A stretch of 64,000 nucleotides of DNA from Nannobrachium achirus. Lineage: Eukaryota > Chordata > Actinopteri > Myctophiformes > Myctophidae. The stretch covers positions 28,033,035 through 28,097,034 of the forward strand of contig OY997641.1 of the NCBI GenBank assembly GCA_963921795.1. The letters run 5' to 3'. Shown here piece after piece: positions 1 to 12,014 of the stretch (positions are counted from its first letter, which is position 1; every line of letters starts with the position of its first letter). The notes beneath the pieces were generated by a model, which did not search any database, was not told the origin of the DNA, and saw nothing but the letters and a program-made list of their open reading frames with translations. Both the position numbers and the translations under genes were made by a program.

Positions 1-1709
1 TCCAATTCCATCCTTGCACTGATATAAGTAGAGTATGGATAAGTATACCAAATAGCAGCTTGCTTCCTCCCCTCTTGCTCTTCCACTTTGTGTTCCTCAG
101 CTCCATTGTATTCATTAGTTTAAGTTCTAGATATTTCATTTTTAGTGGAACTAACAGGTCCTGTTCTTGTCTCTGATGTGTTTGATTGTTACAGCCGGCA
201 AAATGGATGGGAATGAGGAGCAATTGTTATTGTATACAGTATGCCCAGTATGTAGTGTGTACTTGACCACACAGTGTGTGTTGGCCGTTCATGAAAGCAA
301 ATAGCTCAGGCAGGATGGTCAATGACCTTATTTAGTTTTTTGTGCTCTGCATTTCGGTGACAAGGCTTGGCATTTAACTGAATGCGTGCCCTCTTCCTCT
401 GTACAATCATCATGATTAACATTGCTTTTTGCCCCATTGTCTCTGAGTCTCCTCTTTCTAAAGTAATTAACGCACTCATCCTTTGAAGCCTGCTGTGTGC
501 TCAATGGGAACATCTCTCCCAGAGGTAACCAACTGGCCAAGTCTACAGCAGCTTTAACAAGCCCAGGAGCCCAGTGCAGAGAATGGCTCAGAAAATCCAA
601 CAATACCACATGCCCACGCCTCCTGTATAATAGACTAAGCCCTCTGTTTATTCTAGCCAGGTAGATTGAAGACAGAAATCAGAAAACTGAAATGGATCAA
701 ATATGCAATCCCATCTTTTCTGCATTAAAATTCCTGTATTAGAGTATGCTGCACCACCATATGTAGTTTTCACTGTTGAGGACCTTTTAGACATTTCTGT
801 TTCAACATGCTTCTGTCCTCTATTCTCACATAGTCCAACAAGCTATTAGCTTTTGTCTCTCACTGCTGAGCTTGGCCAGTTGAATCAGGGACATACTTCC
901 TTTCTGTCTTTGTATTACCGTGTGGCTAGTGAGAGGAATTCGGGTTCATTGTCCCTAGTCTCTTCTGGACTGTGGTCTGTTTGAAAGACTCACTGTTTCA
1001 GCACTGTTTCTGCCCCAACCAAACACTGCTGTCTTGTTTGTCGTCTTGATTCGTGGAACTTTGTAGCCATCTGTTATGCAAACAGTACAAAGCAATAGAG
1101 GTAGGCAAATTCATCAGCATGTGACAAAGATTTGAAGGTCTCTTTCATTGTAACCTGAATAAGGGTGATCATTGTCTTGGCTCAAGGTCAGATCATCCTC
1201 ATGTTCTTATTATCATATCCCTGTCCCCACAACTTTGTTTCCCTTTTGGTTTCATGTTAATTTCTGGATTGGTGATGGGGAAACTCCCTTAAGCATATGG
1301 ATGGTTTCAGTATGTCCCACTCCATCCTGGACAAATGAAACAATGTTCTGTAGGTCAGGCTGACATGGCATTCATTCACAATTCCCGGGGTGGTAGAATA
1401 ATGAAATACGCTTAAATTCAAGTGACAATGTCTTTTGTTTCCATCCTGGCACACATTATTATCCATTACTGACTACATTGGAAGAGTCCGACCTCTACCC
1501 AAGGATTATTTCTCGTTAAAGCTTTTGAAGGAACATGGCTGTAATATGGTACACGGCAAAACAATAACTTGTGAATTTAACTTGGAGGTTAAAATGTACC
1601 TATCCCATTGTGGGGATGTCTTTGGTGTATTTCTCTGAAAAATGTTGACGTTGTGAAATTATGTCAAACATGTTTTTGTTATAAGGGTACATTCCATATG
1701 TCCTATAAC
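1..1709. other. Non-coding stretch, no feature recognised
   Basis: No exon with a plausible splice context, RNA gene or repeat with clear ends was recognised. Open frames on either strand are short and lack recognisable protein motifs. It is probably intronic or flanking DNA of the usp22 locus. Confidence 0.5.
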
Positions 1710-1717
1710 GTTAAAAT

Positions 1718-2123
1718 TAGAGATGTTACCGATCAATCGGCAATGGATCGGATCGGGCCGATCAAAGCGTGATCGGCGATAATCGGTGGTTTAGATCAAA
1801 AGGTAAATTCACCGATGGTGCATCCGATCAACCAGCCGTTCAGTATGCCCACTTGAGGCCATTGGGGTATTGATTTCCACAGTGCTGAAGGAATAATTAG
1901 TTACTGCTATGATAATAAATACATAGTAATGCTGGTAAATAACTATAAGGCAAATATATAAATGAATTCATGAGTGAATTAATTAATTAAAGTTAAAACA
2001 TTAACATTTAGAAAATATAAATAATAACTTGATCGGATCGGTGATTGATCGGTATCGGGTGATCAAACTTTTGTGATCGGTGCTCGGTGATCGGTTCCAA
2101 AAAACCTGATCGGACCATCCCTA
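1718..2123. mobile_element. hAT-type MITE rich in GATCGG
   Basis: The 406-bp element starts TAGAGATG and ends CATCCCTA. It is flanked by a perfect 8-bp direct repeat, GTTAAAAT, at 1710-1717 and 2124-2131. Both ends carry GATCGG/CCGATC repeats in inverted orientation around an AT-rich, non-coding centre. The 8-bp duplication and TAGGGATG-like ends point to the hAT superfamily, mobilised in trans. Confidence 0.85.
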
Positions 2124-2131
2124 GTTAAAAT

Positions 2132-5100
2132 GTGTTTGGCAACACAATTTAATAAATTAACAGTCAGGGTTTAGTTTGGGGATGTTTCTTCGCTGCCTCC
2201 TTTCCTGTCTGTGCCTCACCTACCTCATGGCATGCTGCATGAACACCAAGCCCCCAGGCTTCCTAACTAACATAATCCCCAAGCCTTGTTGCTTTCAGGA
2301 AGAGAGAGAGCAGAGCATCCCAGCATTTCAACGCACTTGTGGCCCATGCATGTGAAAAAGCCTCATACAAATCTTTTGCTGTTGAGGCCCAGCTATCCTT
2401 GCCGTCATTGTATTGCTCTAGTGTAATAACAGCATGTATTTAATAGTGATCTGACCTAGTTGTTATTTTAATTACCACCAAGTATGACATTATTTAAATG
2501 TCTTTGTCTGTTTTGGTTCATAATTATAATTATCATGGATCATATTGCAAGGGCTGGCTGGCACACTGACATAGATCTACATCTGTGCAAAATGTATTTT
2601 TTCCCCCCTGCACACTGTCACTCCACAAAAAGAACTGTGATTAGCTGACAATACATGATACAGCACTGGTTCAAGTGACTAACAAGCCACATTCAAAAGG
2701 TGTATTAATGTACCCAGAATTCTTTAACAGCTATCTTGTACCCGTTGAGTTTTGTGGCTAACTGTTCTACTCTGGGTTGTGTCAGTGTGCAAATCACTGA
2801 CGGAGAGAATGATAGGCAATGACCAATTGGGTTTTTCATACTTACTACTGTAGAAAACATATTTTCATTAAGCACTGACCTGATGCACATAAGTTCAACA
2901 CACACTGACTGCAGACTGCATGATTTTGGCAGTCACATAACGTTCATTACACGTCACACTGTGCAGTGGCGAAAACCTTCATTATCCACCATGTCTGACT
3001 GTGAGTTGAATTGAGTCTACCTGTCAAGCTGTGTGATGAGATTACGACCTACGTCAGCCCAAGTATGTCTTCTTGACCTGGTAGAAGAGGACAACGTGGG
3101 TTGGGAATTCTCTATAGGGAGCTGCTACTATCTCCAACTATTTGTTCATCCCCTGTGCTTCAATGTATGAAACCTGTTAAGAGGTACTGTTAACACAAAC
3201 GATGACATTCCCTTATCCCGATTCCCTATAGTGTGTGTGATTTTGTTTTAGACAAACATTTTTTGCGCTATTTATATAGCATAGAGCAGAGAAACGGGGA
3301 ACTGTCGGAGATCAGGGGAAGGCCATGTAGCATAGTTCTCCAGAATGGATTGAGCCTGGACGTTGCAAATTTGGTTGACTCGATTCACTAGCCGCTCACC
3401 TAACAGCATGCCCCAGCCTTTGAGACACTTAGAGAAACCTTTTTTCCACAATGTGGACATTTTGTTGATATCACTAAGATGATATTGTACGGTGTGTCCT
3501 CACTATAATACTAGGCTAAATGATGTTATGGCTCAAAAGCTTTACATTACCCTGTATCTGAAGATTCACCTTGAAAAAGACTACTTGCCCAAAGGTCATG
3601 CCCACTTGCTCGAAAAGTAAATTGTCCATTATAAAATGACAGGTAAGATTTTAATTACAGCTCAATTTAACATTTATTTCTTTACTTTCTGGGGCTCTGC
3701 ATCAAAATATAAATAAATCATACCTCAATGCCTCCAAATACCGAATAGAATACCTACGTAGCTATGATTGAATGTGTCTATCTAGGGTTTCACACTATAG
3801 TAGCAACAGTAAAAACAGCACATAATAGGTAAAGAGTGCTCTTATTTTACATTCTACAGACCAGAAGGCAGAGCGCGCTGGTCACGTTCAGATGTTTAGA
3901 CACTAATAGACAGATATCTTGTGTTCATAGACGGTTGCGCCCCTCTCAAATGAGCACTTGCCCGGCCAGGCAACCTGAAAGCAAACTTCACTTGCCCAAA
4001 ACCTTTATTTACCTGCCGGGGGCAGGTGGGCAAGCCTTGGTGGCAATGCCTGGGCTGTTCAGTGTTCATTGTCATTGTTGGCAGCATGACAGATAAAGGT
4101 AAAGCTGATCATGGCAGATCACTGAATGTTTGTCATTTAGGCCTATTTTTGTCATGGTAGTGGTTTTAACACTTCAAATGAGAACACGTAGCAGACAGAC
4201 ACTGATGGGAGAAAATGAGACCTATTTTCATTTAGAGAAGTACTGTAAATCTTATTTCTGGCTTCACGTTAGACTATCTCTTTTTACATTTTTATCTCCC
4301 ACTTCTGTCCCTCTTTTGCCTCAGTTTTTCCCCTCCATCTCCCTCATTTCCTTTTCGCTTTCTCTAGTCTATCCTCCTCAACAATCTCCCTGCAAGCTGT
4401 CATCCTTGCTGCCTCCAGCAAAAATAAATTCCCAGTCGATGTGCAGGAGCATCACTGAAAAAAAAAGAGAAATCTGTCACCTGCTCTGCATGCGTGGTCC
4501 AAAATCCCAGGTGGGGAAACAAACGGTGGAATAAATACCAGATTTGTATGAATTTGTAGTCATGACAACACAGGCCAGTATGGCTTAGCATATCTCCTAT
4601 CCCTAGGTTATTTAGCTGCACTGCAGCTGAATGAGGATATTTATTTTCCTTTCTTTTTTTGGCATGCTGGTCTGATTTGAGATTTCATATTACAGCATGA
4701 GATCGTATCAATTTGTCTCTACAAAAAAACGTGCTAATGTTGCTTCATGCCTCTAGTTGGCGCCATTACTGTTTTTTTGTGTACACAAACCCGTTGCTAT
4801 TTGTTGGATGTACGGTCCCAGAATGCCCTGTGGACACTGGACAGAACAATTAAAGCAAATTGAGCAGTGCATAAAAGATGGCCTATTAAGTGAGATGGTG
4901 AGGAAAAACAAATAGATGATACTGTTCTGTCCTTGGCCGTGCTAATGAGTGTGAAATGGTAGGCTAATTACTCTAATACGATCCCGCCTGCTTCTTTCCC
5001 TGCCTCTCCGTCTCATTATGTCCCGTTCTCTGTGCAGAGGTGTGCCTGGTGTGAAGGGCTGGCAGTTAACGGAGGGATGTTGATTGGCCATACCTCGTAG

Positions 5101-6408
5101 CCAGAGGGGTTTGAGAGACGGATGCTGACTGTACTTATCACCATGTAGTTTTTTTGTTTGTTGCAGATACTCTCATGTAAAATAAATCACATGAGGAGGA
5201 AGCAAAGTTCTGAACTACTTCCCCCACGATACAACTCTCACTTGAGTGTGTGTGTGTGTGTGTGTGCACACACTGACTCATGAGACAAATGAGTGGGAGT
5301 TTGTCTTCTTGTCTGAACTGTTTCCTGATGTTTTCTTTCTTAATTGAGGTTCATGTTGCATGAGATTGGCCAGTGCCACTTAAGCAGAGTGCACAGCAGA
5401 CCTTGCCAGTGCAGAGGCACGTGGACCGTTGGAAGGCTGCCCTGGTTTTCCACGGTTCAGTTAATTCCTCTGTGCTCTTCTTCCAACCCCAGTTCTATTC
5501 ATAATTTATAGCTTATGAATGGTTAAGGAGGCGCAGAGATGGAGTGAATATTCACAGTGGTCATGGTTATTTACTTTGCGTGGTCTCCTTCCGTTTTTGT
5601 CTGGATGCACTCCCCTTGTGCCGGAACCCCCCCCCCCCCCCCCCCCCCCCCCTCCCATGAGGAGGTGCCACTACTACCAAAACACTGGCACCGTCAGGGA
5701 GTGTTCCTGGCAGTTAACTCAGAGCCATTATCCTACAATGAGTGAAAATTGGATGAGATGAAGGGGTGTGTGTGTGGTGGGATGTTTTACAACCACGGCT
5801 TCTTTGAAGAATTCACTGTCACTTTGATTAAATATGAGCGGGTCGTGATTAGAGAGGCGACTGAATTGCCTTTTTTTTCTGTTTCTAGTTTTGGATAAAC
5901 CATCTTATATGATCACAGGAACTATCACCACCAACACCACACAATAAAACAGACAGCTTTGTTTTGAGAAAGAACGGGAAGATGGGCAATAAGAGCGAGA
6001 GACCGAATGTAGACTGCTGTTAAGAATGTGGGAGGAGGTCGACATAATATGCATTTACTGTCAAGCATAACAGTTGTTTGCCTCCCTCCCATCATTTGGC
6101 TCATTCATATGCCTCTCCCTCCTGTTCTCCCACAACCCCTGGCCCCATCCACACACGTGCACACAGTTCAGACACGCCCCATCCCGGAGAGAGAGAGAGA
6201 GGGCACCTGATCCCTGTGCAGTGAGCAAATCGCCGTCAAGATTGTTCTCCATCGCATCACTTCACAGGCCTGCCCCCTGACTCATCAGCATACGTTTGAA
6301 GCATCCAGATTCCTCCATCCATCCATCCAACCTCCTCACCACACTCCTAATATTCCCTTCATCATCTCCAATCCAGCCTCATTTACACAGACCACACTAC
6401 TTCTCTAG
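2132..6408. other. Non-coding stretch with simple repeats
   Basis: No gene was recognised. It contains a short GT run near 5247-5268 and an uninterrupted C tract of about 26 bases at 5627-5652. Open frames across the C tract encode only poly-proline and are not genes. Confidence 0.5.
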
Positions 6409-6660
6409 GGCTGCCACGATCATGAAATTTCACTTACATTTCACACACACATAATTGCGGTAAACAATTTTAATGGTGTTTTTGACATTGATCATTGGAA
6501 CATCTAAAAGAGGACATTTGTTTTCACTTTAGGCTTTGTAAACAAAGATTGCACAGGGCAGATAAAATAACTTGAATATACAAATAAATTAACATGTATG
6601 TAAATTAACGGTATGACATCCACAATTTAGCAGCAATAACTTGTTTTATGTTCCTTGTCT
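6409..6660. mobile_element. Degraded copy of the AGGGCTGTCACGAT MITE
   Basis: It begins with an AGGGCTGCCACGATCATG-like end and carries interior text similar to the intact element at 6701-7088. The other terminus is not recognisable. Inferred to be an old relative. Confidence 0.4.
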
Positions 6661-6700
6661 ATGAAATCTTTCCTAATTACGCACAGAAGGCATCGTGGGA

Positions 6701-7088
6701 TAGGGCTGTCACGATATGACATTTTACAGGACGATTAATTGTCACTCAAATAATTGGCGATTAACGATTTAATTGTGTTTTTGTCTTGATAATTACATTT
6801 CTGTTTGGCTTTTAGGCTTTGAAATTGCACATGGCAGATATGACACAACCTAAATACTAAAATAAATTACTGACATATTTGACAAAACTTACTACTTAAA
6901 AAATAACTTTGATAGTGGAAATAGCCGATCTACAAGCTCACAACGCGTCGCATCGAGCTTGTAGATCTGCTATTTCCACTATTTCGGACATTTTTCAACA
7001 TTCACGATTATGACGATTATGACAAAATAATTGCGATAATGTCAAATAATCACGATTAGTCGATTATGTAATAATTGGGACAGCCCTA
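6701..7088. mobile_element. hAT-type MITE, family B, intact
   Basis: The 388-bp element has the termini TAGGGCTGTC and GACAGCCCTA. A perfect 8-bp target duplication, TCGTGGGA, lies at 6693-6700 and 7089-7096. The sequence is non-coding and AT-rich, with ACGATTA motifs near both ends. A palindromic core sits at 6912-6982. Superfamily hAT is inferred from the 8-bp duplication. Confidence 0.9.
6912..6982. repeat. Palindromic core inside family B
   Basis: Inverted repeat with arms reading ATAGTGGAAATAGCCGATCT and its complement, separated by a GCGTCGCATC-like centre. The outer arm, ATAGTGGAAATAG, is specific to this family. The inner GATCTACAAGCTCACAACGC part recurs in other families. Confidence 0.85.
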
Positions 7089-7191
7089 TCGTGGGATTCA
7101 CACTATTATAATATAATAGTTTTATTTTATCGTCATTCAAATAGCATTGTAAGTTCCCATGTGATGCATACTACATGGCCACATATTTAAT

Positions 7192-7217
7192 CCCCCCCCC
7201 CCCCCCCCCCCCCCCCC
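7192..7217. repeat. Poly-C tract
   Basis: About 26 consecutive C residues. Confidence 0.95.
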
Positions 7218-7570
7218 AACACACAGTGGGTTGGGTGATGTCAGGTGTTGGCTTCTGGCCCACAGCCAGGCCTCGTTCCCCCACCAACTCCTGCCCTTCT
7301 CCTTCTCACTCATTCTCAGGCGCTGTCTGATGTGGCTCTCGGGCTATCTGTCAGCGTGACTCAGCCAGTCAGCCCCCAGTGACTCAGGGTAAAAAAAAAG
7401 GGGGGGGGTCCACACAGGAAAATCCTCAGTATTCATTTAACCGACACAACTGCACCCTAAATTAATGCTGAGGATGTTTGTGTACATACAATCTCCTTGC
7501 ACTCTCTCTCACATGATAGCTGCATCCCATAACCGAACCTCTCTGTCCCATGGCCAACTCTGTAGCATTG

Positions 7571-8010
7571 TTGTCTCCACCAGCCGAAGGCATGGGGGAG
7601 AGTATGTTTTCCCCTCCGTCCGTCCGTGTGTCCGTCCGTCTTTCCGTCCGTGCGTCCGTCCGTGCGTGCGTCCTCGCAGTTTGTGAGCAGCTAATCTCAG
7701 TCGCCGTTGGCCCGGACGCTGCCAAAGTGAGCACACACACTCCCTGGATGGCAATCTAGAACCTCTGCCCCAAATTTCTCAAATGGCCCTCATGGTGGCG
7801 CTATAACAGGCCCGTTCGTCCTCCGAGTTTGTGTACAGCTAATCTCCGGCGCCGTTGGCCCGGTCGATCCCAAAATGAGCACACACACTCCCTGGATGCC
7901 AATTCAGAACCTCTGCTCCAAATCTTTCAAATGGCCCTCATGGTGGCGCTATAACAGGGCAATTTGTGTGGCCTGGTGGAGACCTGTGCTCGGAAGAGCA
8001 CTGCTTCTAG
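7571..8010 (+). mobile_element. Helitron-like element copy 1, internally deleted
   Basis: The 3' end reads AGTGCTCGGAAGAGCACT, a 7-bp stem, followed by GCTTCTAG and then T. This is the Helitron pattern of a hairpin just before a CTRR end. The left part (TTGTCTCCACCAGCC, then a CCGT-repeat tract at about 7617-7676) matches the ends of the copies at 8333-9506 and 25970-27123. Most of the interior is missing, and a block of about 150 bp is duplicated in tandem (compare 7725-7820 with 7875-7960). No helicase coding is present. Confidence 0.7.
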
Positions 8011-8332
8011 TTTGTGTGTGTGCTTGTTTGGAATTCCCAGGCCTCATATCTCTCCTAACTGCGTATTTAATGACACAGAATGGTGGTGAAATGCACTTGA
8101 CATTCCTCTGATTACACTGCTGGCCATACAGGATGTGATCCGCCATGGTGCTGCTTTTACGTGTCCCGTCCTTTCAGATCAGCGAAGCCGAAAGGAGAGT
8201 AGACATTTTTGGGGGAAAGTGCTGTTTGGCACAGGCCCAGGGCTTTGTCTGACAGCCATGCTGTAGAGGTCTTCTATTACTGGGGAGCGGCACTAGTGAA
8301 GGAGATAGGATATTGGCACAAATCAAACATAA

Positions 8333-9506
8333 CTAGAAGCAGTGCTCTTCCGAGCACAGGTCTCCACCAGGCTGTGCGTCCTGGTGGTGCTACTGTATAA
8401 TAGGCCAATGTAAAAAGGGTGGCATATGTTCTTCACCTTAGATCTTTCATGGCAATCGGACGCTGCATGCATGATTTGAAGCATTGTTCCAAAAATGTGT
8501 TTTGCTAAAGTCTACCTGCTGGTGGCGCTATACCAGGCCAATGTGAAAAAGGTAGCATTTGTTCCTTGATCTAGTGGAAATATGTGTGGCAAATTTCACA
8601 GTAATCGCAAGCTGCGTTGATGATTTGAGGCATTTTGTTAAAAAACGGAGCAATCCTGCAAACTTTGGAAGCTAATATTAGGCAATCAGGATGGAATATG
8701 AAATATCAGACGGATCGGACTTGATCACATGACTATAGAGATACTGTGTACCGATTTGTGTGATTTTTTGGATAAAATCTCAAGGAGTAATATCCAAAAA
8801 TGTGTTTTACATAAGTCGGCCCAAAGGTGGCGCTATAAAAGGCTGATGTGAAAAATGCAGGGCAAAGGTTTATCCTTAGCCTCTAGGGAGTGCGCTTACA
8901 AAGTTTGAAACTGATCGGTGGAGTTATGGGTAAAACCACGAATCGGCCTGTTATAGCGCCACCATGAGGCTGATTTAAAAAAAATGCAGTGGCATTTCTT
9001 CCTCGACCTAGTGGGAACGTGTGTGCGCGATTTCATGATAATTGCACTTTGCGTTTGGGATTTGAGGCATTATTTTCAAAACGGCCAAATCCTATAAACT
9101 TTGGAAGTCAATTTTAGCCAATCAGGATGGAATATGCAAATTCGGATAGATCCGTGTCGATCACATGACTGTCGAGATACTGCCTACCGATTTGTAGGAT
9201 TTTTGGACAAAATCTGTAAGAGTAGTGCACAGAAATGTGTTTTGCGAGCATCGGCCACTAGGTGGCGCTAGAAAAGGCCCATTTGAAAAATGTAGGGCAG
9301 AGGTTCTAGATTGGCATCCAGGGAATGTGTGTGCTCACTTTGGCAGCGACCGGGCCAACGGCGACTGAGATCAGGTGCTCACAAACTGCGAGGACGCACG
9401 GACGGACGGACGGACGCACGGACGGACGGACGGACGGACGCACGCACGGACGGACGGACGGAGGGGAAAACATACTCTCCCCCATGCCTTTGGCTGGTGG
9501 AGACAA
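8333..9506 (-). mobile_element. Helitron-like element copy 2
   Basis: Read on the minus strand, its 3' end is the GTGCTC-GGAA-GAGCAC hairpin followed by TGCTTCTAG, abutting T (plus-strand A at 8332). The interior is about 1.17 kb of non-coding DNA. It repeats the motif GGTGGCGCTA in several diverged sub-blocks and ends in a GGAC/GCAC tract at about 9395-9462. It is highly similar over its whole length to 25970-27123. Assignment to Helitrons rests on the 3' hairpin-CTAG architecture; the 5' TC end is less certain. Confidence 0.7.
9253..9270 (+). promoter_or_regulatory. CTCF-consensus-like site in Helitron copy 2
   Basis: GGCCACTAGGTGGCGCTA fits the core CTCF consensus CCASYAGRKGGC. Binding is inferred only from the match. 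Confidence 0.4.
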
Positions 9507-10047
9507 TGACGTAGAAACACTCGCTGCTTGATCTTTTTTTTTAACCCAGGCGTTGTGAGCTTGTAGATTGGCTAATTTCGGCAAAGAGATTTGGTGTTGA
9601 GGACAATAAAGGAGAAAGCTCTGGGGTCAACATGGCTGAACAACAGACCATTTAAAATCCTGGAAATTCACATAATGTGAAAAACAGCTTATTTTCGATT
9701 TTGGTATTCTCGTAAAAAATAAATCTGTAATAAATGTTGGAAAAGCAAAATATGCCCCATCTCCAACATTCAGTGGTGATGTCACAAGTCAAGGATGTAC
9801 ACCCTGGTGAAATGAGCTTCTCTTGTTTTGTAAGGAGATGGGATTGTGGGGAGATGTGTCCAGAGATATGTTCATTCGGATGTTTAATTCAGGCATGTGT
9901 GAGTCTGTGAGATTGATGTTAAGGATAAGTCTGCCTGTCTGACAGTGCACACTCAAGCTTATCCTGATTGGACAAGTTCACACCCTCACTCACTAGCATT
10001 ACCCCCCTCCCCAACCACAATCTCTCAAGCCATCTCTCCAGTGTTGT
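9507..10047. other. Non-coding stretch with a palindrome half-arm
   Basis: It contains a single GTTGTGAGCTTGTAGAT arm at about 9552-9570 without its partner. No gene was seen. Confidence 0.4.
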
Positions 10048-10055
10048 CTGTTCAA

Positions 10056-10353
10056 TAGTGATGTGTCGTTCATGAGTGATTCTTTCATAAGAACGAATCA
10101 CAAAAATGAATCATGAACGATTCGTTCATTTTCTTAAATTGTTACGTTCACGCTTTTGTTCATACCCACCGGCACACGGGACGGGAGGGTGTGCTGTACG
10201 TGCGACGTAATAAAGATGCTCCTGTGATAGTGTTTTTCATGGGACGATCGTGCTACTGAGCGGTGAACGCGAACGAATCATTTGAACGGATCATTGCCGT
10301 GAAGATGAACGAAATGATTCGTTCACTGAAATGAACGGTTTTGCCCTCCACTA
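10056..10353. mobile_element. hAT-type MITE with CGTTCAT repeats
   Basis: A 298-bp element starting TAGTGATG and ending CTCCACTA, with a perfect 8-bp target duplication CTGTTCAA at 10048-10055 and 10354-10361. ATGAACGA/TCGTTCAT motifs occur in inverted orientation. Non-coding. Confidence 0.85.
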
Positions 10354-10361
10354 CTGTTCAA

Positions 10362-11092
10362 GTTTCAGGAGGACTTAAAATGTGTCTGTCCTAAGGCCCT
10401 GGGCAGACATCACCGCTGCCTGCATGGCATGCTAGTCACAGCAGTGCAGCCAGCCAATCGTACTATTCTCCAGTCCAGCCCTCCTTTAGTTCTACCATCT
10501 GGCTAATGAGATGTCAATCACTCTCCAGGGGCGAACAAGGCCCAAAACCAAGAGGCAATCAATCACTTATAGTGTGGACACTCAATTATTCCCCATTGTT
10601 CAAACCTAAGGCTTAAGCGGCGATCTTGCTAGCTTTTTCTACCCCTGTGAAAAAAGAAGGTGAATATCATTGCTTTTCACCCTATTCCGAGAATTCATTA
10701 GGCCTAGCTCTAGTGTTATGGGCCCCTTGCTGCACTAATAGCCAATCTACCTATAGTTGGTGCTTATAAATTTCCCTGTGGCTAATTTGCATTGATTTTC
10801 TGTGGACACTGTCACTGATGGGTGTCATGGGGATAAACAAGTGGCCTGCATGTGATCTGATAGGCCATGAGATTTGGCCCCAAGGGGATAGGATGGAGCA
10901 TATTCTTGTCAGTTGTCCCATCTATTCTGTGTGTGCACGCGTGTGTGTGTGTGCGTATGTGTGTGTGTGTGTGCGTGTTTGTGTGTTTGTTTGTTCATTG
11001 GAGAGGCCTTGGTTGAGGGCATCTGGTAGCCGTGAGACTTGAAAAGTGATCATGCAGCCTTTTGTTGTGCCCAAAGTGGGACTGTTAACCAT
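10362..11092. other. Non-coding stretch with GT-rich run
   Basis: No gene was seen. A GT-rich interrupted simple repeat lies at about 10929-10990. Confidence 0.5.
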
Positions 11093-11102
11093 CTGTGTGT
11101 AC

Positions 11103-11514
11103 TAGGGATGGGACGATACGCAATATTATCGTTTATCGTGATAAAAAACACTCACGATAATCGTATCGTGGAGATTTAATTTATCGTGATACTGTCCTCC
11201 GTCATGCACTGGGAACGATTCACTTTTTATTTGCCGAGCTGCATATCCAGTACCACTTACACCCTCTATAATTGGTAAAAGGCACTATTAATATACGTCT
11301 TTTTTTCACTCTCTATCAAATGTCTTTGCCAAAAAATAGCCGATCTACAAGCTCACAACGTGTTGCAATGCGTTGTGAGCTTGTAGATCTGCTATTTTTT
11401 GCCAAATGGTCCACTCCAGGATAATGGATTTTGATTATCGCGATAATATCGTAAATCGCGATTTATTTTGTCAAAATAATCGTGAAATGAAATTTTCATA
11501 TCGTCCCATCCCTA
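11103..11514. mobile_element. hAT-type MITE, family A, copy 1
   Basis: Termini TAGGGATGGGACGATA and TATCGTCCCATCCCTA. Matching flanks CTGTGTGTAC at 11093-11102 and 11515-11524 form the target duplication, possibly lengthened by the local GT repeat. The ends are rich in ATTATCG and CGATAAT inverted motifs. A long palindrome lies at 11325-11406. Confidence 0.85.
11325..11406. repeat. Palindromic core inside family A
   Basis: The arms begin TTTGCCAAAAAATAGC and continue through CGATCTACAAGCTCACAACG to a GTTGCAAT centre. The outer part (TTTGCCAAA) is specific to family A; the inner part is shared with families B, C, D and H. Confidence 0.85.
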
Positions 11515-11773
11515 CTGTGTGTACACACACAATAAATGATATGCTTGCTGCCCCCTCTCCCTACTTGTTTGTTGTCAGGGCTTATGCTTGTTTTCGTTTT
11601 GCTGCATTCTTCTCCTCCTAGTCCTTGTGAATGCGCCGTGCTGCTCTTTAATTCCGCCCACTGGTGAATTGGATAAATGTAGGTTTGGTGGTGTTGAGTG
11701 ACATGCCCACTAGAACAATGATACCAAGGATTCAACAGTGATGTCACAACTAAGTCCTCTAGCGCCTCTAGCG

Positions 11774-12006
11774 CAGTGGTTCCCAAACCTTTCAGGTTGA
11801 GACCCAAAAAGAGATTAACCGTTTTGCTCGGGACCCAAACTAGTGCAGATCTATGTATCATCAGCTATTTAAAACACTTCTACATAATTGTATATATTTT
11901 TTTTAATTCATAAAATGTATACAATTATTTTACATTTGTTTCATTTAAAAAGAAAATTGGTCCGTGACCCACAAAAGGGTCCCAACCCACTGTTTAGGAA
12001 ACAGTG
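11774..12006. mobile_element. hAT-type MITE, family C-like, without palindrome
   Basis: It starts CAGTGGTTCCCAAACC and ends GTTTAGGAAACAGTG. The flanks CTCTAGCG (11766-11773) and CTCTAGTG (12007-12014) match at 7 of 8 bases. It resembles the widespread CAGTGGTTCTCAAC family but has no core palindrome. Confidence 0.7.
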
Positions 12007-12014
12007 CTCTAGTG